Positions 1 to 5,536 are shown, counted from the first letter of the stretch. The stretch is 8,775 nt of DNA from Deltaproteobacteria bacterium (GCA_016219075.1 JACRCJ010000027.1:1-8775), one strand, 5' to 3'. The notes: a model not told the origin generated them from the sequence alone. Numbers and translations: made by a program.

Positions 1-144
1 CTGGGGGAGCCCGGAAGGGTAGTTCAGCAGATGGCGGTATTGAGGAGCGCTTTCAGGGCGCTCGTAACTATTAAAGAACCCGGCACTATAATAGACCTCC
101 CTTACAGGTGGAGAAGGTACGAAGACCTTGAAAAAGAGGTTTGA
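1..144 (+). CDS. 3' end of an unidentified protein-coding gene (partial)
   Basis: An open frame runs from the first base to a TGA stop at 142-144 and gives the last 47 residues of a protein, starting LGEPGRVVQQMAV and ending WRRYEDLEKEV. AGG for Arg and ATA for Ile match the clear genes in the window, which supports real coding. The tail is charged, with no membrane segment, cysteine motif or repeat. I do not recognise the family. A dispersed repeat starts four bases after the stop and a strong intrinsic terminator follows at 210-249, so this is probably the last gene of a rightward transcript. The start and most of the protein lie outside the window. Confidence 0.6.
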   Translation: MGEPGRVVQQMAVLRSAFRALVTIKEPGTIIDLPYRWRRYEDLEKEV

Positions 145-147
145 AGA

Positions 148-202
148 AATGAACCCTCCATGGGATTGAACCCACCGGGGTTTTAATAACTGTTAAAAAT
201 AA
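148..202 (+). repeat. Dispersed palindromic repeat, copy 1
   Basis: A 55-nt intergenic element begins AATGAACCCTCCATGGG and ends AACTGTTAAAAATAA. Both blocks are identical to copy 2 at 5483-5536; the middle differs but keeps an inverted repeat (AACCC, then GGGTT). A diverged copy lies on the minus strand at 1652-1702. This copy starts four bases after the stop of the partial upstream gene and ends just before the terminator at 210-249. Unlike copies 2 and 3, it is not followed by a start codon. Confidence 0.8.
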
Positions 203-209
203 AGCGTAA

Positions 210-249
210 AAAAAGACCGGCGGGGCCTGGTGGCCCCGCCGGTCTTTTT
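210..249. terminator. Strong bidirectional intrinsic terminator
   Basis: The 13-bp stem is perfect: GACCGGCGGGGCC (215-227) pairs with GGCCCCGCCGGTC (232-244) across a TGGT loop. A-tract 210-214 and T-tract 245-249 can extend it by five A:T pairs. The T-run after the stem on the plus strand and the A-run before it (208-214, a T-run on the minus strand) let it end transcripts from both sides. It lies between the rightward partial gene and the leftward cytochrome gene, as expected for a shared terminator of convergent genes. Confidence 0.93.
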
Positions 250-324
250 CAGCCAAAATTTGGCAAACACTGCAACTTGCCGCGTTCTTGCAAAGGAGTT
301 TTTTTGCGCGCTGCCGCGCGCCTC

Positions 325-416
325 GGGGCTATTGCTCCACTCGCTGTCAAGTTCGCTCGCAATAAATACAGAGGCTTGCTCGCTCGCTCTCCTTTAGGCT
401 CGCTACGCAATGCCCC
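325..416. repeat. Palindromic REP/MITE-like intergenic element
   Basis: Imperfect terminal inverted repeats bound about 92 nt: GGGGCTATTGC (325-335) and GCAATGCCCC (407-416, complement GGGGCATTGC), differing by one inserted base. Inside are repeated CTCGC units (GTTCGCTCGCAAT at 351-363, GCTCGCTCGCTCT at 378-390, GGCTCGCTACGCAAT at 398-411). The pattern resembles the small palindromic repeats scattered between genes in many bacterial genomes. It lies downstream of the cytochrome gene on its strand and may fold in the 3' end of that transcript. Only one copy is seen here, so calling it dispersed is an inference. A GCGCG hairpin (306-321) lies just beside it. Confidence 0.55.
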
Positions 417-469
417 TGGTGTGTTGTAAAAACAATACAAATTAAATAACAAAATACAAATGCGGATGC

Positions 470-1624
470 TTATTTTCCCGCAGGCGGCGGGGTCCTTTTA
501 AGCACTCCTTCCACTGGATTCCCCTGCACCACTGTGTGGCACCTGTTGCAGTCGGCGAGCTTGAAGGCCGTTTTTCCGTGGCACGCGCCGCAGGAAACCC
601 CCGCAGACATATCCTGCATCGAGACGGGGTCGGTGCCCCCGAGCGCGTCCTTGAATATCTCCTTGTGGCACGCGGCGCACTCAACGCTTGACGAGTGGGT
701 CTTGTGGCTGAAGAGCACGCCCTTTATGAAGGTCATCCTGGGCTCGAAGTATACGGTATTGTCGCGGACCTCGTCTTTTGCGCCCTTGTCGAGGGATTTA
801 AGCGGTCCGTACGCGCCGCTTTCTTTCATCGCGGTCCAGTCGATCTGGCCCAGGCGGTCGAGCGGGAATTTTCCGTCCTTGAGCTTTTCCGGGGCCCACG
901 AGGAGCCGAGCCTCGAGGAGGCCTCCCTTATCTTTTTGAGGTCGTACTTCGCCGGGTCAAGAAGCGTGTCGTCGCCGGGTTTTCCCGCCCTGTGGCACCG
1001 CTCACACTTCTCTTTGGCGGAAAACGAAGCGGTCCCGTTGTGGCATACTCCGCACTGAGAGCCTTCGAGTATCTTCGCCTGAGAAAGGGCGTTCGCCCCG
1101 CGCCTCATCGCGAATATCCCCTGGTGGCAGGCCTTGCAGTCGTAGATGAGCCTGTGGACCCAGTGCGGGAAGATTACGGGGGAGAGCCCCTTCGCCTCCA
1201 TCTCAGGCAGGCGGTCTCTCATGACGAAGTTTCCGGGGACCATTTCGTACCTGTTCCATCTTTCGGCCTCGGCCCTGCGCTCGTTCTCCTTTTTTATCTC
1301 TTCTCTCTGGAACGCCTCGACCTCCGAGACAAGTTTACCGTCCCCGTGCCAGTGCTGGTACATCCCGGCCATCGAGGAGGCGATGTCGATAAGGCGCATC
1401 TTGTCGTCGAACGACCCGGTCTCGCGGGCCTCCTTTAAAAGGGCGCGCACCTCGGCGGGGATCTCGTTCTTGCCTGTCCTGCCGTAGTACTCAAGCGCCG
1501 TGAAGTTGTTCGTCTCCAGGGCCTTTACATAGTCCTTTCTGAACTGGCTGGCCGCGAGAGAGACGGCGGCAAAAAATAGAGTAAGTAATAACGGAAGTAA
1601 AATAACGGCTGAGATTTTCTTCAT
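470..1624 (-). CDS. Periplasmic hexaheme c-type cytochrome (two c7-type triheme modules)
   Basis: This encodes an exported multiheme cytochrome that probably carries electrons in the periplasm. Numbering is from the longest reading (ATG at 1633, 387 aa). The signal peptide is about residues 1-28 (hydrophobic core, cut near SLAAS). Six CXXCH heme sites follow: CKACH 166-170, CGVCH 194-198, CERCH 210-214, CAACH 319-323, CGACH 348-352 and CNRCH 362-366. They form two similar triheme units, each opening with an HxxH pair (H157/H160, H310/H313), as in c7-type triheme domains of Geobacter and related bacteria. The linker at 220-300 is charged. The ATG at 1624 (residue 4) is preferred, because AGAGG lies 10 nt before it but only 1 nt before the ATG at 1633. 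Transcription is leftward, divergent from the protease gene. The physiological partner is unknown; Rnf or another membrane complex is possible but unproven. Confidence 0.93.
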   Translation of the reverse strand: MKKISAVILLPLLLTLFFAAVSLAASQFRKDYVKALETNNFTALEYYGRTGKNEIPAEVRALLKEARETGSFDDKMRLIDIASSMAGMYQHWHGDGKLVSEVEAFQREEIKKENERRAEAERWNRYEMVPGNFVMRDRLPEMEAKGLSPVIFPHWVHRLIYDCKACHQGIFAMRRGANALSQAKILEGSQCGVCHNGTASFSAKEKCERCHRAGKPGDDTLLDPAKYDLKKIREASSRLGSSWAPEKLKDGKFPLDRLGQIDWTAMKESGAYGPLKSLDKGAKDEVRDNTVYFEPRMTFIKGVLFSHKTHSSSVECAACHKEIFKDALGGTDPVSMQDMSAGVSCGACHGKTAFKLADCNRCHTVVQGNPVEGVLKRTPPPAGK

Positions 1625-1651
1625 TCGCAGCATACCTCTGGAGTGGTTTGG

Positions 1652-1702
1652 TTTTTTAGCGTTCTGAAAGCCCCGGGGTTTTATGGCCAGGGAGGGTCCA
1701 TT
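1652..1702 (-). repeat. Dispersed palindromic repeat, copy 3 (in cytochrome leader)
   Basis: Read on the minus strand this begins AATGGACCCTCCCTGG, followed by AAAACCCCGGGGCTTTC and AGAAC. It aligns without gaps to copy 2 (5483-5536) over 42 nt with 6 mismatches, so it is a diverged copy in reverse orientation. The palindromic core is kept (CCCC pairs with GGGG). It starts about four bases after the predicted transcription start and lies wholly within the untranslated leader of the cytochrome gene. The AGAAC end (1661) is 36 nt before the preferred ATG at 1624. Confidence 0.75.
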
Positions 1703-1712
1703 GGCTTCCGGG

Positions 1713-1740
1713 ATTATAGCAATTTTGTCCGCTCTGTAAA
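1713..1740 (-). promoter_or_regulatory. Sigma70-like promoter for the cytochrome gene
   Basis: On the minus strand a perfect -10 box TATAAT (1718-1713) is preceded by TGC, giving an extended -10 (TGnTATAAT). A TTTACA -35 box (1740-1735) lies 16 nt further upstream. The transcription start would be near 1706, leaving a leader of about 80 nt that contains repeat copy 3. Recognised by sequence match only. Confidence 0.7.
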
Positions 1741-1800
1741 TACCCTTGTGAGACAGAGAGGCTCTTTTTTAACCGATGCCCTTGCGGCGGTTTTGACGGA

Positions 1801-1829
1801 TGGACAACGGGGCGGTTTTATTGTATAAA
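1801..1829 (+). promoter_or_regulatory. Sigma70-like promoter for the HtrA-type protease gene
   Basis: TGGACA (1801-1806) and TATAAA (1824-1829) each match the consensus at five of six bases and are 17 nt apart. The start would be near 1836, giving a leader of about 100 nt. The leader contains GAGGAG (1911-1916), 18 nt before the ATG, and AAAGG (1926-1930), 4 nt before it. A small GCCT-AAAA-AGGC hairpin (1920-1931) lies after GAGGAG and could bring it closer to the start codon. This promoter is divergent from that of the cytochrome gene. Confidence 0.6.
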
Positions 1830-1934
1830 ATATTCTGCCGGATTTCAATCGGCCCGGGCCTCAAAACAGGCCGGTAAACGAAAAAATATTTCCACCACGG
1901 TACTTTCCTTGAGGAGACGGCCTAAAAAGGCGCT

Positions 1935-3014
1935 ATGAACGGAACCCACTGGATAGCGGCATTCGTTTTTCATATAGTCCTCGCGGTTGCGGTCTTTTGC
2001 GCCGCGCCTCTTTATGCCCTTACGGCCGATGAGAACGAGAACATCAGGATATACGGCGAGGCCGGCCGTTCGGTCGTAAATATCGTAACCACATCCGTCT
2101 CCTACGATTTTTTCTACAACCCTGCCCCGTCCACCGGCTCAGGCTCAGGCGTCATAGTCGACAGAAAGGGTGACATAATAACGAACTTCCATGTAATCGA
2201 AGGCGCCCAGTCGCTCGGCGTGACCCTCTATGACGGCTCAAGATACGGAGCGGAGGTAGTCGGGGCCGACCCCGGCTCCGACCTTGCCGTCTTGAGGATA
2301 AAGGCCCCCGAGGAAAAGCTTACCCCGATACTCCTCGGGGACTCATCCGACCTCAAGGTGGGGCAGAAGGTCCTTGCCATCGGCAACCCGTTCGGTCTTG
2401 AGAGGACGCTGACGGTCGGGGTCGTAAGCTCTCTTGGAAGGACCATGAGGGCCTCAAACGGCAGGCTCATGAGGGGTATAATCCAGACCGACGCCGCAAT
2501 AAACCCGGGTAACTCGGGCGGGCCGCTTCTGAACAGCTCCGGCCAACTCATCGGGGTCAACACCGCCATATTCTCGACTGTGGAGGGGAGCATCGGCATA
2601 GGGTTCGCCATCCCCGTAAACAGCGTCAAGAAGGTGCTCCCGCAGCTTTTGTCCAGGGGATATGTGGCAAGGGCGTGGCTCGGCATAAGCGGCCAGTCCA
2701 TAGACGCCCCGGACGCCTCCGTTCTGGGCCTTCCTTCCGGAGGGGTCCTCGTGGCCGACGTCTTCAAGGGCAGTCCGGCCGAGAAGGCCGGCTTGAGGGG
2801 CGCGCTACGGAACATCAGGCTCGGGAACCTAATCATAGCCGAGGGCGGGGACATGATAACGGCCGTTGACGGCAAACCGGTCAAGTCCATGGACGAGTTC
2901 AACGACATCATGGAAGAGTACGAGGCGGGCCGTACGGTCACTTTAAGGCTCATAAGGGACAAAAAGGTAGTATTCGTCAGGGTCCGCCTCGACGAGATGC
3001 CGAGAAATTATTAG
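1935..3014 (+). CDS. htrA: HtrA/DegS-like serine protease with one PDZ domain
   Basis: This is an envelope serine protease that degrades or senses misfolded proteins. It has 359 residues. Residues 6-28 are hydrophobic (signal peptide or anchor; no clear lipobox). The trypsin-like domain spans about 40-235 and carries the full catalytic triad: H86 in TNFHVIEG, D116 in GSDLAVLRI and S194 in NPGNSGGPLL. A single PDZ domain covers about 245-355 (WLGISGQ, then GSPAEKAGL, DMITAVDGKPV and VTLRLIRD), with roughly ten extra residues (about 289-301) between AGL and the GGDMITAVDG strand. One PDZ with an N-terminal hydrophobic stretch recalls DegS or HhoA rather than two-PDZ DegP, so the symbol marks the family and not strict orthology. 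It has its own promoter, and the His-rich membrane protein gene follows 85 bp downstream, possibly co-transcribed. A short hairpin (CGAGAA/TTCTCG, about 3023-3044) lies in that gap without a T-run. Confidence 0.93.
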   Translation: MNGTHWIAAFVFHIVLAVAVFCAAPLYALTADENENIRIYGEAGRSVVNIVTTSVSYDFFYNPAPSTGSGSGVIVDRKGDIITNFHVIEGAQSLGVTLYDGSRYGAEVVGADPGSDLAVLRIKAPEEKLTPILLGDSSDLKVGQKVLAIGNPFGLERTLTVGVVSSLGRTMRASNGRLMRGIIQTDAAINPGNSGGPLLNSSGQLIGVNTAIFSTVEGSIGIGFAIPVNSVKKVLPQLLSRGYVARAWLGISGQSIDAPDASVLGLPSGGVLVADVFKGSPAEKAGLRGALRNIRLGNLIIAEGGDMITAVDGKPVKSMDEFNDIMEEYEAGRTVTLRLIRDKKVVFVRVRLDEMPRNY

Positions 3015-3099
3015 CAGGGTGTCGAGAAAATCCGTCCGTTCTCGCCGCGAGGTCCGTTTGCGCGATGAAACGATCTTTCGTACAAGGGAGGGGTAAGAG

Positions 3100-3780
3100 A
3101 TGCAGCCTTTTTTAAGACCCATCGGCATAGGATTGGTACTCGGGCTGCTGAGCCTCTTTTTCGGGGTGGTCTGGGCGCTCAACCTGACCGTCAACCACGA
3201 CAATATCCACCAGCGGCTTTCAGAGAGCGCTATGTCCGCCATCGAAGGCAAGTTCGTGATAAACCCGGCCTCAGGCCATGACCACGCCGCCCACACATCC
3301 AATGACCAGCCGGCTCAAAGCCACGCTGACGCACCTGACACTGCCCACGACCATTCGTCGCATGTCCACGGGGCCTCTTCAATGCACGAAGACTCAGAAC
3401 CCACCGGGAGCGCGGCCACGGAGGGCGTGGCCAGCCACCTCGGCCACGACGCCCCGCGGATGGCGGTGGCCCACGAGAGGCTCGCCAGGGGACACCTGCA
3501 CGCGATGGGCCTGGGGCTCCTTACCATATGCGTCTCTCTCATGCTCTCGCTTGTCAAGGCCCCGGTAAAGATAAAGACCCTTGCCTCGGCATGCGCCGGC
3601 ATAGGCGGGTTCTTCTATCCGTTCGCGTGGATAATAATGGGGTTCCGTACCCCTTCGCTCGGGGCCGAAGCGGCGGCCGGGTCGGTATTCCCGATAGCGG
3701 CCTTCAGCGTTCTTCTCATCCTCGCGGGCATCCTGCTGACCCTCTTTTATGTCGTAAAAGGGGTGCTTCATAAGGATTGA
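3100..3780 (+). CDS. His-rich integral membrane protein of unknown function
   Basis: A 226-residue membrane protein that I cannot assign to a named family. Four hydrophobic segments are visible: about 8-28, 134-152, 158-181 and 196-219. Between the first two lies a soluble loop of about 105 residues that is very rich in histidine: H60, 62, 65, 75, 83, 85, 88, 90, 96, 113 and 116, with H33, H37, H125, H132 and H134 near its ends. The HxH at 132-134 lies at the start of helix 2 (GHLHAMGLG). Such loops often bind Zn, Ni, Co or Cu, and membrane-edge histidines can also ligate heme b; neither is shown here. The start is supported by GGAGGGG (3087-3093), 6 nt before the ATG. It follows the protease gene by 85 bp and precedes the Rnf regulatory region, which has its own promoter. 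Confidence 0.85.
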   Translation: MQPFLRPIGIGLVLGLLSLFFGVVWALNLTVNHDNIHQRLSESAMSAIEGKFVINPASGHDHAAHTSNDQPAQSHADAPDTAHDHSSHVHGASSMHEDSEPTGSAATEGVASHLGHDAPRMAVAHERLARGHLHAMGLGLLTICVSLMLSLVKAPVKIKTLASACAGIGGFFYPFAWIIMGFRTPSLGAEAAAGSVFPIAAFSVLLILAGILLTLFYVVKGVLHKD

Positions 3781-3821
3781 GAGGGCGCGGGGTGCGGGGT
3801 GCGGTTGTTACGATTATCTCC

Positions 3822-3863
3822 TTGACACCATTGTTGATTTATAATAAATTGGAAATATATAAT
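3822..3863 (+). promoter_or_regulatory. Sigma70-like promoter region for the riboswitch and rnf operon
   Basis: This is an AT-rich stretch in a GC-rich setting. A perfect TATAAT (3858-3863) lies 18 nt after TTGATT (3834-3839). Transcription would start near 3870, just before the first riboswitch helix at 3876, which agrees well with the RNA structure. A second overlapping option is TTGACA (3822-3827) with TAAATT (3845-3850) at 17 nt, starting near 3857. Between the preceding gene end and this region (3781-3821) I see only a short GGGGTGC direct repeat. Confidence 0.7.
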
Positions 3864-3875
3864 ACGCAGCTGAAT

Positions 3876-3962
3876 CTTCCGCAACTGACGGAATCAAGGT
3901 GGCCACCACCGGGGAGCGGAAGACATATGGATCGATGGCATTACCGGCCGACCGTCTGGGCA
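3876..3962 (+). promoter_or_regulatory. ZTP riboswitch (pfl motif) ahead of rnfC
   Basis: This is an RNA aptamer for the purine intermediates ZMP and ZTP, which accumulate when 10-formyl-tetrahydrofolate is short. Helix P1 is CTTCCGC (3876-3882) with GCGGAAG (3916-3922). It encloses the conserved ACUG-type strand (3884-3887), helix P2 GGTGG/CCACC (3898-3902, 3906-3910) and the conserved CCGGGGAG (3909-3916). The 3' part ends in the signature CCGTCTGGGCA (3952-3962). The expected pseudoknot is present: GACGG (3887-3891) pairs perfectly with CCGTC (3952-3956). As I remember the family, the usual bases there are GGCG with CGCC, so this would be a compensated change. Between the two halves a short variable hairpin (about 3932-3951) can form. 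The next gene is rnfC. Known targets of this class are mainly purine and folate genes such as purH, folD, glyA and fhs. Identification is by motif and structure, without a covariance search. Confidence 0.88.
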
Positions 3963-4005
3963 AGAGCAGTGCTTCACCGCGGCTCTCTCCCATGACGGTT
4001 TTTTT
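3951..4005 (+). terminator. Intrinsic terminator forming the riboswitch expression platform
   Basis: The long stem is ACCGTC (3951-3956) with GACGGT (3994-3999), then TGGG (3957-3960) with CCCA (3989-3992), then AGAGC (3963-3967) with GCTCT (3982-3986), separated by small bulges. Seven T residues follow (3999-4005). The 5' strand includes CCGTC and CUGGGCA of the aptamer, so terminator and ligand-bound pseudoknot cannot coexist. Ligand binding should prevent termination and turn rnf transcription on. Confidence 0.88.
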
Positions 4006-4058
4006 GCGTCTGTGACGCTCAATATATCCCTTCAAGAAAAAGCTTGACCGAAAGGGAT
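4006..4058 (+). other. Two hairpins in the rnfC leader after the terminator
   Basis: GCGTC-TGT-GACGC (4006-4018) is a short hairpin. A second one pairs ATCCCTT (4026-4032) with AAGGGAT (4052-4058), with an inner CAAG/CTTG stem (4033-4036, 4043-4046) around AAAAAG. They lie only in the readthrough transcript, 34-87 nt ahead of rnfC. They may stabilise the 5' end or affect translation; no function is shown. Confidence 0.5.
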
Positions 4059-4092
4059 AGAAATAGTAACACTACGGGACCTCTTAAAACTT

Positions 4093-5424
4093 ATGGGACA
4101 CAAAACATTCGACAGGGGCATACACCCCTCTTACTATAAGGAACTGACCGCCTCGAAGAGGGTGGAGGCCGCGGAGTTACCCAGGACCGTCACCATCCCT
4201 CTGCACCAGCACGCTGGAGCGCCCTGTCAGCCGCTCGTTAAAAAAGGCGATGTTGTTTTTGAAGGCCAGAAGATAGGCGATGTCCAGGCCTTTGTCTCCG
4301 CCCCCATCCACTCAAGCATAAACGGAAAAGTCAAAGACATAGACCTTGCGCAGCACCCCAACGGCTCAAGGGTCCTCTCCGTCATCATAGAAGGGGACGG
4401 CACCGTGAAGGACTGGTCCACAGGCGCCGTGGCCGAAGACGTCTCCACGCTCACCCCTGAGTTCATACGCGACGCCATAAGGGAGGCGGGTATCGTCGGC
4501 ATGGGCGGGGCGGCTTTCCCGACCTCCGTGAAGCTCGCGCCCCCGAAGGGCAAGGCCATAGACACCGTGCTTTTAAACGGCTGCGAGTGCGAGCCTTTTT
4601 TGACGGCCGACCACAGGATAATGATCGAGGAGCCGGAGAAGGTCGTCTGGGGGCTCAAGGCCCTTATGAAGGCCATAGGCGCCCCGAACGGCCTGATAGG
4701 CGTGGAAGAGAACAAGCCTGACGCCGTGGAGGCCCTTAAAAAGGCGGCAGGCGGCCAGACGGACATAAAGATAATAGTCACGGAGACCAAGTACCCGCAG
4801 GGCGCGGAAAAGATGCTCATAAAGGCCGCCCTCGGCAGGAAGGTCCCCGCCGGAAAGCTCCCCCTCGATGTCGGAGTAGTGGTGAACAACGTAGGCACGG
4901 CTGCCGCCGTATTCGAAGCGATAAACTATAAAAAACCCCTTATCGAAAGGGTTGTCACTGTAAGCGGCAACGGTGTAAAGGAGCCGAAGAACCTGCGGGT
5001 CAGGATAGGCGCGTCCTTCGAGGAGGTCATAAACCAGTGCGGGGGCCTTGCCGGGGACGGGGAGATGGAGGTCTTGAACGGCGGGCCGATGATGGGCGTT
5101 GCGCAGACGACCCTCGCCGTTCCGGTCCTTAAAGGGACCTCCGGGATCACGGTGCTTACGGCAGAGTCGATAAAGCCGTTGAAGTACGACCCCTGCATCA
5201 GGTGCTCAAGCTGTGTGGAGGTCTGCCCCATGGGGCTTATGCCTTACAGGCTCGGAGACTACGGCAGGACCGCAAGGGTGGCGGAGTTCAAGGAATGGGG
5301 CGCTTTAAGCTGCATAGAGTGCGGGTGCTGCTCGTATGTCTGCCCCTCGAAGAGGCCGCTCCTTCAGTGGATAAGGGTCGGCAAACTCCGGGTGCGCGAA
5401 GAGGCCGCGAAGGCAAAGAAATAA
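4093..5424 (+). CDS. rnfC: RnfC, Fe-S/flavin subunit of the Rnf ferredoxin:NAD+ oxidoreductase
   Basis: This is the peripheral cytoplasmic subunit that exchanges electrons with NAD(H) and passes them to the rest of the complex. The 443-residue protein opens with the family signature KTFDRGIHPSYYKELT (4-19), followed by a biotinyl-like sandwich domain (about 30-100). A NuoF-like flavin/NADH domain has GIVGMGGAAFPTSVKL (133-148) and NGCECEPFLTADHR (162-175). Two [4Fe-4S] motifs lie near the end: C368-C371-C374-C378 and C407-C410-C413-C417. It ends in a short Lys/Ala-rich tail and lacks the long repetitive C-terminal extension of many gammaproteobacterial RnfC proteins. The ATG at 4093 fits the N-terminal signature, though Shine-Dalgarno pairing is poor (only GGGA, 13 nt upstream). 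It is the first gene after the ZTP riboswitch, and 136 nt separate it from rnfD. Confidence 0.97.
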   Translation: MGHKTFDRGIHPSYYKELTASKRVEAAELPRTVTIPLHQHAGAPCQPLVKKGDVVFEGQKIGDVQAFVSAPIHSSINGKVKDIDLAQHPNGSRVLSVIIEGDGTVKDWSTGAVAEDVSTLTPEFIRDAIREAGIVGMGGAAFPTSVKLAPPKGKAIDTVLLNGCECEPFLTADHRIMIEEPEKVVWGLKALMKAIGAPNGLIGVEENKPDAVEALKKAAGGQTDIKIIVTETKYPQGAEKMLIKAALGRKVPAGKLPLDVGVVVNNVGTAAAVFEAINYKKPLIERVVTVSGNGVKEPKNLRVRIGASFEEVINQCGGLAGDGEMEVLNGGPMMGVAQTTLAVPVLKGTSGITVLTAESIKPLKYDPCIRCSSCVEVCPMGLMPYRLGDYGRTARVAEFKEWGALSCIECGCCSYVCPSKRPLLQWIRVGKLRVREEAAKAKK

Positions 5425-5427
5425 CAG

Positions 5428-5479
5428 GGCCGCCGAATGGATTTATGAGAGGCCCTCTCAAGAGGCTTTCCGGCGGACC
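5428..5479 (+). other. Stem-loop in the rnfC-rnfD intergenic region
   Basis: CCGCCG (5430-5435) pairs with CGGCGG (5471-5476), extended by GG/CC (5428-5429, 5478-5479) past one bulged A. An inner CCTC-TCAA-GAGG hairpin lies at 5454-5465. It begins four bases after the rnfC stop and has no T-run behind it, so it resembles a processing or stabilising element more than a terminator. Repeat copy 2 follows immediately. Confidence 0.5.
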
Positions 5480-5482
5480 GTT

Positions 5483-5536
5483 AATGAACCCTCCATGGGC
5501 TTAAAACCCCTGGGTTTTCAGAACTGTTAAAAATAA
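5483..5536 (+). repeat. Dispersed palindromic repeat, copy 2 (ahead of rnfD)
   Basis: This 54-nt element begins AATGAACCCTCCATGGG, has a core of AAAACCC-CT-GGGTTTT and ends AACTGTTAAAAATAA. Its first 17 and last 15 bases are identical to copy 1 (148-202); 36 of its first 42 match copy 3 (1652-1702, minus). It lies inside the rnf operon, in the gap before rnfD. The end of AGAAC (5524) is 36 nt before the rnfD ATG, the same distance as in the cytochrome leader. Confidence 0.8.

Noticed and set aside
306..321. GCGCG hairpin next to a T-run
   Set aside because: The T-run precedes the stem on the plus strand and becomes an A-run after it on the minus strand, so it is not a terminator for either strand.
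695..1438. Long open frame on the plus strand opposite the cytochrome gene (247 residues)
   Set aside because: It is the reverse shadow of a GC-rich gene with six CXXCH motifs; it has no ribosome site, recognisable domain or plausible composition.
1643..1828. 61-residue open frame in the divergent promoter region
   Set aside because: It spans repeat copy 3 and the cytochrome promoter and has no ribosome site; better explained as regulatory DNA.
1850..1895. Possible fourth copy of the dispersed repeat in the protease leader
   Set aside because: Only a loose AAAACAGG...TAAACGAAAAAATA resemblance; the CCCTCC block and palindromic core are missing.
2228..2962. 244-residue open frame on the minus strand inside the protease gene
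   Set aside because: The plus strand carries an intact HtrA triad and PDZ domain; the opposite frame is Ser/Pro/Met-rich noise.
3822..3845. TTGACA and TATAAT as a promoter pair
   Set aside because: These two boxes are only 12 nt apart, too close for sigma70; other pairings nearby have 17-18 nt spacing.
3777..3995. 72-residue open frame between the His-rich gene and rnfC
   Set aside because: It runs through the promoter, riboswitch aptamer and terminator, whose RNA structure explains the sequence; it has no ribosome site.
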